64,000 bases of DNA, from positions 124,001-188,000 of the forward strand of contig JAEUUO010000010.1 in the NCBI GenBank assembly GCA_016787575.1, written 5' to 3'. The notes under the pieces are model-generated. The model did no database searches, had not been told where the DNA came from, and was given only the letters and a program-made list of their open reading frames with translations. The DNA is from Saprospiraceae bacterium. Its GTDB lineage: Bacteria; Bacteroidota; Bacteroidia; Chitinophagales; Saprospiraceae. Of this stretch, positions 45,214 through 55,142 are shown one piece after another (position 1 is the stretch's first letter; each line of letters opens with the position of its first letter). The position numbers and the translations under genes were made by a program.

Positions 45214-46500
45214 ATGATTAAAGACAAACTTGTAAACGAATTGCTTTTTAAAGAATTAAATCGCCAGCGCAGAGGACTTGAGTTGATAGCATCTGAAAAT
45301 TTTGCAAGCTTGGATGTTATCAAATGCATAGGTACCTGGCTTAATAATAAATATGCCGAAGGTTATTCCGGTAAACGATATTATGGAGGATGCGAAGTCA
45401 TTGATGAAATTGAAACCCTAGCGATAGAATCCTTGTGTAAATTATTCGGAGCACAATATGCCAATGTCCAGCCACATTCCGGCGCCCAGGCTAATATGGC
45501 GGTTCAATTGAGTTTATTAAAACCAGGAGATACATTAATGGGATTGGACCTTGCACATGGAGGTCATTTAACACATGGATCTCCGGTAAATTTTAGCGGA
45601 AAATATTTTAAGGTAGTGTCGTATGGTTTGCACCCAGACACAGGACGTATTGACATGGAATCTGTAAGCAAAAAAGCACTTGAACACAAACCCAAATTAT
45701 TAATTTGTGGAGCATCTGCATATTCTAGAGATTGGGACTACAAACGATTCAGGGAAATTGCGGATTCCTGTGGAGCGATTCTTATGGCAGACATCGCCCA
45801 TCCGGCCGGTTTAATTGCCAGCAAGCAATTAAACGATCCAATTCCCCATTGCCATATTGTAACTTCTACAACACACAAAACATTAAGAGGTCCGCGAGGA
45901 GGTATCATTTTAATGGGTAAGGATTTTGAAAATCCACTTGGCAAATCCGATAAAAAAGGAAAGTTACTTCCAATGTCCCAATTATTAAACAGTGCCGTTT
46001 TTCCAGGCACACAAGGAGGTCCATTAGAGCATGTGATCGCAGCTAAAGCGGTTGCATTTCGGGAAGCATTGACCAATGATTATGCAAACTACACACAACA
46101 AGTAATTCGCAATTCACAAGCGTTTTCAGATGCTATGAAAGCCAATGGATTTAACATTGTTTCAGATGGCACAGACAACCATTTGTTTTTGGTAGACCTT
46201 CAACGCAAACAAATTACAGGAAAAGATGCGGAACAATTATTGATTCTGGCAGATATCACTACAAATAAAAACATGATCCCAAATGATCCGGCTTCACCAA
46301 TGGTTACCTCTGGAATACGTCTGGGTACTGCAGCATTAACATCCCGAGGTTTTAAGGAATCAGAATTTATGCAAGCGGCAAGTTGGATAAATTATTTGAT
46401 AACAGTCAGAGATAACGAATCAAAAATTAAAGATGTTCGAATTCAAATCAATAAATACATGGAAAATTTCCCTCTATATCCGGAAGTCCAAATCAACTAA
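45214..46500 (+). CDS. glyA: Serine hydroxymethyltransferase
   Basis: A 428-residue PLP enzyme that interconverts serine and glycine with tetrahydrofolate. Landmarks are RGLELIASENFAS at 16-28, YAEGYSGKRYYGGC, and the PLP-binding Lys in STTHKTLRGPRGG (about residue 223). Length is normal. It is convergent with truA and shares 27 bp of 3' end with it. Confidence 0.95.
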   Translation: MIKDKLVNELLFKELNRQRRGLELIASENFASLDVIKCIGTWLNNKYAEGYSGKRYYGGCEVIDEIETLAIESLCKLFGAQYANVQPHSGAQANMAVQLSLLKPGDTLMGLDLAHGGHLTHGSPVNFSGKYFKVVSYGLHPDTGRIDMESVSKKALEHKPKLLICGASAYSRDWDYKRFREIADSCGAILMADIAHPAGLIASKQLNDPIPHCHIVTSTTHKTLRGPRGGIILMGKDFENPLGKSDKKGKLLPMSQLLNSAVFPGTQGGPLEHVIAAKAVAFREALTNDYANYTQQVIRNSQAFSDAMKANGFNIVSDGTDNHLFLVDLQRKQITGKDAEQLLILADITTNKNMIPNDPASPMVTSGIRLGTAALTSRGFKESEFMQAASWINYLITVRDNESKIKDVRIQINKYMENFPLYPEVQIN

Positions 46501-47253
46501 TTGATTTAATTTTTCAGAGGGATATTCAATATATTCAAGACACAATCCCTTTGCTGCTATACTGTATGATTTTACTATTTTTCTTTTTAGCATAAGATCA
46601 GATTCGATTTCTTCTTTTGTGATTCTTCCAAGGGCCAAATTGACAGACATTCCTACAATCAATCGCACCATTCCTCTTACAAATCGATTTGCCCTGATGT
46701 GATATTCAAAGTAATGTGGTTTTGGATTTAACCAAAAGCTATCCATGATCGAACAATTAAATTTTTCAAGATTGCTTCCGGTTTTTGCAAAAGAATCAAA
46801 TTCTGTAAGATTTAAAATCAGTTGAGCAGCTTCTTGAAGCTTTTGGAAATCCAAATGGGAACTTTCTTTAAAAAAAAAACATTCCGGTCTTTTCAGCGGA
46901 TCCTTAACCAATTGCAATCTGTAAATATAAGTCCTTGAAATCGCGTCGAATCGAACGTGAAAATCGTCAGGAGCTCTATATACATTTTGAATCGCAATAT
47001 CATCAGGTAGTAATGCATTTAAAGACTTCACCTGAAGCCTGGAGCACAGTTCGTCTGGAATATCAAAGTGTGCAAAGTAATTTCGGGCATGTACTCCTGT
47101 ATCTGTTCGCCCGCATCCAGTCAATAAAATATCTACTCCAGTCAGCACCTTAATTTTATCCTGGATCAATTGCTGTATCGAACTTTGATAGGGTTGAATT
47201 TGCCATCCAAAATAATGATCGCCTCGATATGATAGTTTTAATACAATCCGCAT
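46474..47253 (-). CDS. truA: tRNA pseudouridine synthase A
   Basis: A 259-residue TruA that makes pseudouridines 38-40 in the anticodon stem. The catalytic Asp is in GCGRTDTGVHARNYFAH (about residues 47-63) and later RFVRGMVRLIVG matches the family. Start ATG at 47253 directly begins with MRIVLKLSYRG, the expected N-terminus. The 3' end overlaps the convergent glyA. Confidence 0.93.
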   Translation of the reverse strand: MRIVLKLSYRGDHYFGWQIQPYQSSIQQLIQDKIKVLTGVDILLTGCGRTDTGVHARNYFAHFDIPDELCSRLQVKSLNALLPDDIAIQNVYRAPDDFHVRFDAISRTYIYRLQLVKDPLKRPECFFFKESSHLDFQKLQEAAQLILNLTEFDSFAKTGSNLEKFNCSIMDSFWLNPKPHYFEYHIRANRFVRGMVRLIVGMSVNLALGRITKEEIESDLMLKRKIVKSYSIAAKGLCLEYIEYPSEKLNQLVDLDFRI

Positions 47254-47286
47254 GACACCTCAAACTTACAATTTATAAAACGGGAA

Positions 47287-47317
47287 CAAAAAAAAAGGCC
47301 GGATATACCGGCCTTTT
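47287..47317 (-). terminator. Intrinsic terminator between the DoxX gene and truA
   Basis: A perfect 10-bp GC-rich stem (47293-47302 with 47308-47317) with a 5-nt loop, followed on the minus strand by a run of T, ends the DoxX transcript before truA. Confidence 0.85.
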
Positions 47318-47337
47318 GAAGAATATCTTTCATTTTA

Positions 47338-47694
47338 TTATCCAATAATACTATTGTCTTTTGCATATCCACCGGCATACATCAAAGCACCACCAGCAAT
47401 GGCCAAGTCTTTTAAGAAATTGCCCATGTCACCGCTCATTGCAGCTCCGCGATGGATCATCAAAACAAAAACTATCATTAAAACTGCCAAACAAACAGCT
47501 GCCAACTTGTCGTACTTCCCAATAAATACACTTACAGCAAAAGCAATCAAACAAGCACCGACCAAATAGACCATGACAAGGCCTCCAAAAGGTGGCAAAC
47601 CGGCCATTAGATCGGCATACAAAAAATGGTTGATTCCGAAAACAGCAATGGGTAATGCAAACAAGTACTTTCCAATTCCAATAAATGCATTCAT
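47338..47694 (-). CDS. DoxX-like small membrane protein
   Basis: A 118-residue four-helix membrane protein (helices about 8-26, 38-58, 65-83 and 95-112) with a DoxX-like pattern (YLFALPIAVFGINHF). Members are thought to act near respiratory or detoxifying enzymes, without firm evidence for most. Located upstream of truA but separated from it by a strong terminator, so it is monocistronic. Confidence 0.7.
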   Translation of the reverse strand: MNAFIGIGKYLFALPIAVFGINHFLYADLMAGLPPFGGLVMVYLVGACLIAFAVSVFIGKYDKLAAVCLAVLMIVFVLMIHRGAAMSGDMGNFLKDLAIAGGALMYAGGYAKDNSIIG

Positions 47695-47855
47695 GATTTT
47701 ACGTTTTGAAGGTTAAATAATTAATTGGTTGCAATATAATTCAAATTGATCAAATTCATATTTTCCATATATGAATTTATTTCATATTAAATTAGCTGAA
47801 AGCTTAATTTGACAGATAGAAATTAGGCAATTACAGGGATTTAAGGTACTTTTTG

Positions 47856-49109
47856 TTATGCGGACTTTTTAATCAATTGATTATCAATCCTTTTTAAGAC
47901 ATAAGCCTTGTCGATAGTAATCTTTCGACTTGATTTATCGCGATCTGTTTCAAACATCGCTTCTTTTAATACAGACTCGCAAATAGAGCGCAAACCTCTG
48001 GCTCCCAATTTATTTTCAAATGCCAATTCGGCAATAGTCGATACAGCTTCTTTTTTAAATTCTAATTGGATGTTGTCCATAGCAAACAACTTTTGGTATT
48101 GCTTTATGATAGCATTTTTAGGCAAAGTCAGAATTTCCATTAAAGATTCTTTGGACAAGGATTCCAAATAAGCCAGAACCGGCAAACGACCTAATAATTC
48201 TGGAATCAGGCCAAATTTTTTAAGATCTTGATGGTTTACGTACTTCATTAAACTTTCTTCATTTGCATCCACCCTTTCAGACACCTGAGAATAACCAATT
48301 ACGTGCGTATTTAATCGTTTTGCTATTATTTTTTCAAGGCTGTCAAATGCACCTCCACAGATAAACAATATATTTTGAGTGTTTAGCTTTAAGAATTGCT
48401 GCTCCGGATGTTTCCTTCCACCTGCAGGCGGAACGTTGACATCAGCACCTTCAATGATTTTCAACATCGCTTGTTGCACTCCTTCTCCACCGACATCCTT
48501 TGTTAAAGATGGATTCTCAGAGCGGCGGGAAATTTTATCCATTTCATCAATGTATATAATTCCTTTTTCTGCTTGTAAAATATCGTAATCACAAGATTGT
48601 AACAAACGACTCAGCATTCCTTCCACGTCCTCTCCTACATAACCAGCTTCTGTAAATGAAGTTGCATCCACAATAGCAAATGGTACATCCAATAATTTAG
48701 CAAGCGATTTTGCCATCAGCGTCTTCCCAGTGCCGGTTGGACCAATAAATAGGACATTGGATTTTTCAATCTCCACATCATTATCTTTCTGCTCGGTAAG
48801 TCGCTTGTAATGATTGTAAACAGCCACAGACAATGTTTTTTTAGCTTCATCTTGCCCAACAACATACAAGTCGAGATAATTCTTAATAAACTTTGGCGAA
48901 AAATGCTCGGGCAATTGAAATGCTTTATTGTTTGATTTTTTAGCATTTCCTTTTAATAATTCTGCTTCTACAATTTGATGAGCATGAAGAATACATACAT
49001 CACAAATGGATGCATTTTCACCTTGAACCAAAATTCCAACTTCTAATTGGGTTTTGCCACAAAAAACACAGGTTTCATCCTGCAAACTATCAGACCTTTT
49101 TTTGGCCAT
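47856..49109 (-). CDS. clpX: ClpX ATPase subunit of ClpXP protease
   Basis: A 417-residue AAA+ unfoldase. The N-terminal zinc-binding domain has CVFC and CDVC (Cys15, 18, 37, 40), Walker A is GPTGTGKTLMAKSLA, Walker B is IIYIDEMDK, and the IGF-like loop for ClpP docking appears as VIGYSQ (about 283-288), not a textbook IGF. It follows clpP by 5 nt. Function is ATP-driven unfolding and delivery of proteins to ClpP. Confidence 0.95.
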   Translation of the reverse strand: MAKKRSDSLQDETCVFCGKTQLEVGILVQGENASICDVCILHAHQIVEAELLKGNAKKSNNKAFQLPEHFSPKFIKNYLDLYVVGQDEAKKTLSVAVYNHYKRLTEQKDNDVEIEKSNVLFIGPTGTGKTLMAKSLAKLLDVPFAIVDATSFTEAGYVGEDVEGMLSRLLQSCDYDILQAEKGIIYIDEMDKISRRSENPSLTKDVGGEGVQQAMLKIIEGADVNVPPAGGRKHPEQQFLKLNTQNILFICGGAFDSLEKIIAKRLNTHVIGYSQVSERVDANEESLMKYVNHQDLKKFGLIPELLGRLPVLAYLESLSKESLMEILTLPKNAIIKQYQKLFAMDNIQLEFKKEAVSTIAELAFENKLGARGLRSICESVLKEAMFETDRDKSSRKITIDKAYVLKRIDNQLIKKSA

Positions 49110-49114
49110 GTTGA

Positions 49115-49801
49115 TTACTTACGATTTCTAACCAATACTTCATCTACCAAACCATATTCTTTTGCTTCGCTGGCTACCATCCAATTATCACGATCACAAT
49201 CTTGCTCAATTTTATCATAAGGTTGCTCGGTATGGTAAGCTAAAATTTCATAAAGTTCCTTTTTCATGGTCTTGATAAGTTGATAAGAAATTTCCATATC
49301 ACTAAATTGACCTTGCATTCCGCCTGATGGTTGGTGTATCATAACACGGCTGTGTTTTAAACACGTTCGTTTCCCTTTAGTGCCTGCTGCTAATAAAACT
49401 GCACCCATCGATGCAGCCAAACCCGTACAGATTGTTGCCACGTCCGGATTTACATATTGCATGGTGTCATAAATCCCCAAGCCATCAATTACGGATCCAC
49501 CTGGGCTATTGATGTACATTTGAATGTCTCGTTTTGGATCGGCAGAATCTAAAAATAACAATTGGGCTTGAATGACATTTGCTACATAATCATTTACCGG
49601 AACTCCCATAAAAATGATACGGTCCATCATCAAACGGCTGAAAACATCCATACCTACTACGTTCATTTGCCGCTCTTCAATAACAGTCGGGGTAAAACCT
49701 TTTATATTTGGAACCGAATGCTCCATATATTTATCCAAATGCATAGATGCCATTCCAAGGTGTTTGGTAGCATATTTTTTAAATTCATCTTTTGAAAACA
49801 T
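49115..49801 (-). CDS. clpP: ATP-dependent Clp protease proteolytic subunit
   Basis: A 228-residue serine protease with the catalytic Ser in [11 protein letters not shown], His in [10 protein letters not shown] and Asp in DCDRDNW. Length is typical for Bacteroidota ClpP with a short N-terminal extension. It sits between tig and clpX in one transcription unit (17-nt and 5-nt gaps). Confidence 0.95.
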   Translation of the reverse strand: MFSKDEFKKYATKHLGMASMHLDKYMEHSVPNIKGFTPTVIEERQMNVVGMDVFSRLMMDRIIFMGVPVNDYVANVIQAQLLFLDSADPKRDIQMYINSPGGSVIDGLGIYDTMQYVNPDVATICTGLAASMGAVLLAAGTKGKRTCLKHSRVMIHQPSGGMQGQFSDMEISYQLIKTMKKELYEILAYHTEQPYDKIEQDCDRDNWMVASEAKEYGLVDEVLVRNRK

Positions 49802-49818
49802 AACTTAGATATTAATTA

Positions 49819-51192
49819 TTAGTGATGGTGCTCGTTGAGTGCTTTAACTTTATCTCTGAATTGATCCAGGCTAATTAAATTTTCCTGAATTTGTATTTGT
49901 TGTTTCATCCATTCAAGTGCTTTGCGGTTTTGTTCTTCTACATAATATTGAGTTGCCTTCTCTTTATTTCCTAAAGTTCGTTTTGCAAGTTCTTGCCAGG
50001 ACTCATCAGGCAATTGAACTCCTGGATATTGATTCTTCATTTCTCCAATAACCAATTCGATAATATCTGAAACTTCTACTTGAATTTTATTATCTGCAAT
50101 GATTTTATCGCGAATTAGATTCCATGCCATTCCTTCTTTAAAATGCAGCATAGAATGATCTAAATCATGGCCATCCTTATTGCGCCATTCCTCATAACTT
50201 TGCTGTAACCATTTTATCAAGAAGGCATCCGGCAAATTCAATGCAGCCCGCTGGACTATTTGTTTTACCAATTCAATGTCCAAAAGCTTAGTACACTCCA
50301 CATCAAAATAAGATTGAAGATTGGTCCGAATGTTTGACCGCAATTCCTTTTCATTGTTAATTGTTGATTGTGGACCAAATACTTTTTTATAAAAATCTTC
50401 CGACAATGTTGCAGCTTGACGGCGCATTACTTTTATTATTCTGCCTTCAAATATATTTCCAGGCTTCTGGCTGTCTTCAGGACTGATTTTTAACAAATAT
50501 TTTTTTACATCCTCTTCCGAAAGATTTTTCTCAACTTCATCCATATTGAATATGAACGAATCTGATTTCTTTAAACCTTTAACTTTTTCAAAAAACGATT
50601 CGTGCATCTGTTCACCAAGTGAAACCGGAAATTGTGTTTTCCATCCTGCTTCTTTGACTGACCCGCCTTCCATTTCAAGTGCTTCGATTTCAATAAAGTC
50701 TTCTTTAACAATTGGTTCTTCCGTTTCAATAGATTCTCCAAATCGACTTCGCATATGGTCAATTTCTTCGTCTATTCGATCTTCCGGAATTTCAACCTTA
50801 AATTTAACAATGGAAAAATCCTGGATCAATTGTTCCAATTGAGGCTTAGGAGCAATCCCTACTTCAAATTTAAATTCGATGGATTCATTTTGAAGATTTT
50901 CTCCATCCGTATGAACTGGTATTAAATCACCTAAAAACCTGATTTCTTGATCTATTTGATAATTTTCAATGAGTTGGTTTAACTTTTTTTGCAACAAATC
51001 GGCTTTAATACCGTCACCATAAAGTTTGCGCAACATTCCCTCTGGTGCTGCACCTTGGCGGAATCCCTTAATGCTGGCATTTTTCCTTATTTTTTTCAAT
51101 TCCTCATTAAACTGAGGCATGTAATCAACCTGGTCTAAAGTAATATTTAAATAGCCGTGTTGCTCAGATATCGGTTCGAAACGTGTATTCAT
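49819..51192 (-). CDS. tig: Trigger factor (ribosome-associated chaperone)
   Basis: A 457-residue chaperone. The ribosome-binding signature GFRQGAAPEGMLRKLYG lies near 43-60, the central FKBP-like part is degenerate, and a long helical C-terminal arm follows. Start ATG at 51192 is preferred over the TTG just before it. It begins the tig-clpP-clpX unit. The His-rich tail (EHHH) at the end is unremarkable. Confidence 0.92.
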   Translation of the reverse strand: MNTRFEPISEQHGYLNITLDQVDYMPQFNEELKKIRKNASIKGFRQGAAPEGMLRKLYGDGIKADLLQKKLNQLIENYQIDQEIRFLGDLIPVHTDGENLQNESIEFKFEVGIAPKPQLEQLIQDFSIVKFKVEIPEDRIDEEIDHMRSRFGESIETEEPIVKEDFIEIEALEMEGGSVKEAGWKTQFPVSLGEQMHESFFEKVKGLKKSDSFIFNMDEVEKNLSEEDVKKYLLKISPEDSQKPGNIFEGRIIKVMRRQAATLSEDFYKKVFGPQSTINNEKELRSNIRTNLQSYFDVECTKLLDIELVKQIVQRAALNLPDAFLIKWLQQSYEEWRNKDGHDLDHSMLHFKEGMAWNLIRDKIIADNKIQVEVSDIIELVIGEMKNQYPGVQLPDESWQELAKRTLGNKEKATQYYVEEQNRKALEWMKQQIQIQENLISLDQFRDKVKALNEHHH

Positions 51193-51258
51193 CAATCAAA
51201 TGGAAAATTATGAAAATCGGGTAAATAACAAGAAAGTATCCCTTATGGTTTTAAAGAG

Positions 51259-51340
51259 TGCGGGCGGAGGGAGTCGAACCCACACACCTTTCGGCACCAG
51301 ATCCTAAGTCTGGCGTGTCTGCCAGTTTCACCACGCCCGC
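51259..51340 (-). tRNA. tRNA-Leu (anticodon UAG)
   Basis: An 82-nt type II tRNA on the minus strand with a perfect 7-bp acceptor stem (GCGGGCG with CGCCCGC), A discriminator, an anticodon loop CTTAGGA giving UAG, a long variable arm and a TTCGA T-loop. CCA is not encoded, so it depends on the cca gene product. Confidence 0.97.
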
Positions 51341-51491
51341 AAAAGCCCGGCAAAGTTAATCAATCAGCGGAATTCAGAAAATCTTTACTTTTAATTCATA
51401 TAACTATTTTATTTAATATGTTATCCATTAATAACAAATAAAGTAGATAAAAATAATTGTCTAAACCTGTAAATTATCAACAATTTTCTTT

Positions 51492-51499
51492 TAGCTTTG
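51492..51499 (+). promoter_or_regulatory. -7 promoter box of the RelA/SpoT gene
   Basis: TAGCTTTG fits TAnnTTTG, 10 nt before the ATG at 51510. Confidence 0.6.
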
Positions 51500-51509
51500 T
51501 CATTCAGAT

Positions 51510-53747
51510 ATGGAAGCTACGGAAACAATAGACCTCCAATTGCAATTGCAAAAAGAAAAAGATCAACGTCTGATTCGAGCTGCCTATAGACGTTTATTAA
51601 GAGCCATTGGCCATGGCCAAATTGCAGAAGAAGACAGAGATCAAATCCGGAATGCCTTTGAGTTTGCCTTGGAAGCACATGGCAGTCAGCGTCGAAAATC
51701 GGGCGAACCATACATCACCCATCCCCTGGAAGTAGCAAGAATTTGTTACGAAGAAATGGGTTTGGGACCAACTGCTGTCATTGCCGCCCTTTTGCACGAC
51801 ACCGTTGAAGATACCCCGATTGAATTAAGTGATGTTGAAAATCGATTTGGCCCTAAAATCGCTAAAATTGTTGACGGACTTACCAAATTAGATGGACTTT
51901 ACAACGTAGAAAGCCCTCAAGCCGAAAATTTTAAAAAGGTATTGTCTACGCTTGTAGAAGATGTGAGGGTGGTCCTTATTAAAATGGCCGACCGGCTTCA
52001 CAACCTCAGGACCATAGATATCATGTCACGGCATAAGCAATTAAAAATTGCAGCTGAAACCAGTTACATCTATGCACCCCTTGCACACAGACTGGGTTTG
52101 TATAATTTAAAGTCAGAATTCATGGATCTGTGCTTAAAAATAACAGAACCTGAATTGTACAATGAAATCAATAACAAACTAAAACAAACTCAAAAAGATC
52201 GAAATAAATTTATAAATGATTTCATCAAACCGCTTAAAGTTGAACTAGACAAACTTCATTTAAATTACAAAATATTTGGGAGGCCCAAAACAATTTCATC
52301 CATCTCAAATAAAATTAAAACTAAAAAAGTAGCCTTTGAGGAAATTTATGATTTGTTTGCCGTTCGCATTGTTTTGGATGTGCCTCTGGAAAAGGAAAAA
52401 TCAGCTTGTTGGTTATTTTACAGCATTGTTACCGATGTACACAGACCCATTCCAGAGCGTTTAAAAGATTGGATTACCACTCCAAAATCAAATGGGTATG
52501 AATCATTACATACTACGGTCATTGGTCCGGGTGGAAGATATGTTGAAGTTCAAATCCGTTCTAAACGCATGGATGAAATTGCAGAGAAAGGATTTGCAGC
52601 TCATTGGAAATACAAAGAGGTAAACAGTTTGCAAAGTGTGTACGATCACTGGTTTGATAGTGTACGGGATGTATTGGAAACACCCCACAACGATGCCATC
52701 GAGTTTTTAAATGACTTTAAAGCCAATTTATATGGGGAAGAAGTTTACATCTACACTCCAAATGGAGACATGAAAGTTTTACCCAAAGGAGCCACTGTGT
52801 TAGATTTTGCTTTTTCAATACACACGGATATTGGATATCACGCAAGTGCATTTAAAGTAAATAATAAATTGGTTCCGATGGGACAAGCATTGGAAAGCGG
52901 TGATCAGGTTCAAATCTTAACAAATAAAAATCAAAAACCAACCGAGGACTGGATTCAATTGGTTGTAACTGGTAAAGCCAGATCACGCATTCGCACAGCT
53001 TTAAAAGAAGAAAAGCGGAAAGCTGCAGATATGGGCAAAGAAATCCTCGAAAGAAAATTTAAAAATGGCAAATTGCTGTTGGATGAGAATTTGGATTTAT
53101 TGGCCAAGACCTTTAATTTTAAAACACGTTTTGATTTATATTGTGCAATTGGAGAAGAACGTCTCGACGTTACAGAAAGCCTGAAAATTTTTCATGTTGA
53201 CAAAGGTCGTTTAATCGAAAACAAACCTGAACCGGTTGAAGATAAAGAGCCCATTGCTAAATCGAGTCCGACAACTGCAAAACAAAACGTAGGCATCTTA
53301 GTTAACGGCGAAAATGCACGCCAATATCATTATACCCTGGCACATTGCTGCAATCCATTGCATGGAGATGAAATATTTGCTTATGTCACAACCAATAGCG
53401 GATTGCGTATTCACCGCTCGAATTGCCCTAATGCCGAACATCTTATGGTGAATCACGGTTATCGGATTCTAAAAGCTGAATGGTCCGATAAATTAGAAGA
53501 AACATTCAATGCCGAATTATTAATTATTGGCATTGATGATGGACCTGGTGTAATTGAACGCCTTTCTCATCACATCTCAACCAAGTTGGGTGTCAACATC
53601 ACCAGTTTCAGCATCAAAGGTCATCAAGGCACTTTTGAGGGAAAAATTGGTCTAACCGTAAACAATCGATCGCATCTCAATTACATCATTACTGCTTTGT
53701 CGCAACTGGATGGCATTTCCAGTGTATATCGTCTGGACCATACTTAA
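51510..53747 (+). CDS. RelA/SpoT bifunctional (p)ppGpp synthase/hydrolase
   Basis: A 745-residue RSH protein. The N-terminal hydrolase domain has RRKSGEPYITHPLEVA and the metal motif LLHDTVED (His96, Asp97). The synthetase domain contains RPKTISSISNKIK and YDLFAVRIVLD. TGS (about 400-465) and a C-terminal ACT domain (last 75 residues) follow. Synthesises or degrades ppGpp in starvation. Its terminator lies right behind and it is monocistronic. Confidence 0.93.
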   Translation: MEATETIDLQLQLQKEKDQRLIRAAYRRLLRAIGHGQIAEEDRDQIRNAFEFALEAHGSQRRKSGEPYITHPLEVARICYEEMGLGPTAVIAALLHDTVEDTPIELSDVENRFGPKIAKIVDGLTKLDGLYNVESPQAENFKKVLSTLVEDVRVVLIKMADRLHNLRTIDIMSRHKQLKIAAETSYIYAPLAHRLGLYNLKSEFMDLCLKITEPELYNEINNKLKQTQKDRNKFINDFIKPLKVELDKLHLNYKIFGRPKTISSISNKIKTKKVAFEEIYDLFAVRIVLDVPLEKEKSACWLFYSIVTDVHRPIPERLKDWITTPKSNGYESLHTTVIGPGGRYVEVQIRSKRMDEIAEKGFAAHWKYKEVNSLQSVYDHWFDSVRDVLETPHNDAIEFLNDFKANLYGEEVYIYTPNGDMKVLPKGATVLDFAFSIHTDIGYHASAFKVNNKLVPMGQALESGDQVQILTNKNQKPTEDWIQLVVTGKARSRIRTALKEEKRKAADMGKEILERKFKNGKLLLDENLDLLAKTFNFKTRFDLYCAIGEERLDVTESLKIFHVDKGRLIENKPEPVEDKEPIAKSSPTTAKQNVGILVNGENARQYHYTLAHCCNPLHGDEIFAYVTTNSGLRIHRSNCPNAEHLMVNHGYRILKAEWSDKLEETFNAELLIIGIDDGPGVIERLSHHISTKLGVNITSFSIKGHQGTFEGKIGLTVNNRSHLNYIITALSQLDGISSVYRLDHT

Positions 53748-53790
53748 CTTGGTTATTAAAATTTCCAATTTGTATTGTGGATTAAAAAAC

Positions 53791-53832
53791 TATGTTTTTA
53801 GGCTTTCTTAAAAACATATTTATTTTTTTTTA
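53791..53832 (+). terminator. Intrinsic terminator of the RelA/SpoT gene
   Basis: A perfect 10-bp AT-rich stem (53791-53800 with 53809-53818, 8-nt loop) is followed by a T-rich run. It lies 44 nt after the stop codon. Confidence 0.75.
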
Positions 53833-53842
53833 ATCTAAATAG

Positions 53843-53850
53843 TACCTTCG
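53843..53850 (+). promoter_or_regulatory. -7 promoter box of purA
   Basis: TACCTTCG (7 of 8 matches to TAnnTTTG), 23 nt before the ATG at 53874. Confidence 0.4.
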
Positions 53851-53873
53851 CAGCGAATCAATACATTTAAATA

Positions 53874-55142
53874 ATGCCGGTAGATGCCATTTTAGGATTG
53901 CAATGGGGTGACGAAGGAAAGGGAAAAATTGTTGACTTCCTGGCTGATAAATACCAGGCAGTTTGTCGTTTTCAAGGTGGACCAAATGCAGGACACACCT
54001 TGTGGATTCATGGTAAAAAATTTGTTCTTCATACCCTCCCTTCGGGTGTTTTCAGAACCAACACTTTAAACCTGATAGGAAATGGAGTCGTCATAGATCC
54101 AACTACTTTAGTTAAAGAGTTAGACATGTTAGATCAGGTCATTCCTGATTTAAAAGATCGATTGTATTTATCTCAAAAAGCACATTTAATTCTACCTACG
54201 CATCGCTGGATTGATCTTGCATCTGAAGTATCAAAAGGTAAAAATAAGATTGGCTCTACATTAAGAGGAATTGGTCCATGTTATATGGATAAAACCGGTA
54301 GAAATGGATTGCGGATTGGAGATTTATTATCACCTGATTTTAAACAAGACTATTTTAATCTTAAAGAAAAACATTTACAGTTTTTAAAATTATTTCCCGA
54401 AACTGAGTTCCCAATTGAAGCAGAAGAAACCAAATGGTTTGAATCGATTGAACAAATCAGATCACTCCAGTTGTGTGCCGGTGAATTTTGGGTAAATCAA
54501 CTTTTGTCAAAAAATGCAAATGTACTGGCAGAAGGTGCTCAAGGAACTATGCTAGATGTTGATTTTGGAACATATCCCTATGTGACATCTTCAAACACCA
54601 TAGCAGCAGGAATTTGCACCGGACTAGGAATTGCCCCAAAAAGTATCCGAAAAATAATTGGAATAGCTAAAGCTTATTGTACCAGGGTTGGCTCAGGTCC
54701 ATTCCCTTCAGAGTTGTTGAATGAAACCGGGGAGCGTTTGAGAAAAGAAGGCAATGAGTTTGGATCAACTACAGGCAGACCAAGAAGATGCGGTTGGCTT
54801 GATTTGGTGCAATTGCATTACAGCTGTATGATAAATGGAGTTAGTGATTTATGCATTACAAAACTTGATGTCTTAAACGCATTTGAAGAAATCAAATGGG
54901 TTGATTCGTATACTTTAAAAAACAATCTAACTACTGAAGAATGGCCATTTGATTTGCAACAGATCAAACAGGTTAATGAATCCGGAGTGAATGGCTGGCT
55001 TCAATCTTTAGAAAATTGCAAATCACCCGATCAGCTTCCGGAACAAGTTAAATCATTCATTAAAATTTTGGAAAAAAAATCAGGCATTCCATTATCTTAC
55101 TTATCTACCGGCCCAGGAAGAGAAGAATTAATTTGCTTTTAA
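53874..55142 (+). CDS. purA: Adenylosuccinate synthetase
   Basis: A 422-residue enzyme that converts IMP and aspartate to adenylosuccinate with GTP. Signatures: LQWGDEGKGKIVD (9-21), GGPNAGHT, then GSTLRGIGP and the TTGRPRRCGWLD segment. Length is standard. Its stop codon touches that of the convergent methyltransferase gene (no gap). Confidence 0.95.
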   Translation: MPVDAILGLQWGDEGKGKIVDFLADKYQAVCRFQGGPNAGHTLWIHGKKFVLHTLPSGVFRTNTLNLIGNGVVIDPTTLVKELDMLDQVIPDLKDRLYLSQKAHLILPTHRWIDLASEVSKGKNKIGSTLRGIGPCYMDKTGRNGLRIGDLLSPDFKQDYFNLKEKHLQFLKLFPETEFPIEAEETKWFESIEQIRSLQLCAGEFWVNQLLSKNANVLAEGAQGTMLDVDFGTYPYVTSSNTIAAGICTGLGIAPKSIRKIIGIAKAYCTRVGSGPFPSELLNETGERLRKEGNEFGSTTGRPRRCGWLDLVQLHYSCMINGVSDLCITKLDVLNAFEEIKWVDSYTLKNNLTTEEWPFDLQQIKQVNESGVNGWLQSLENCKSPDQLPEQVKSFIKILEKKSGIPLSYLSTGPGREELICF

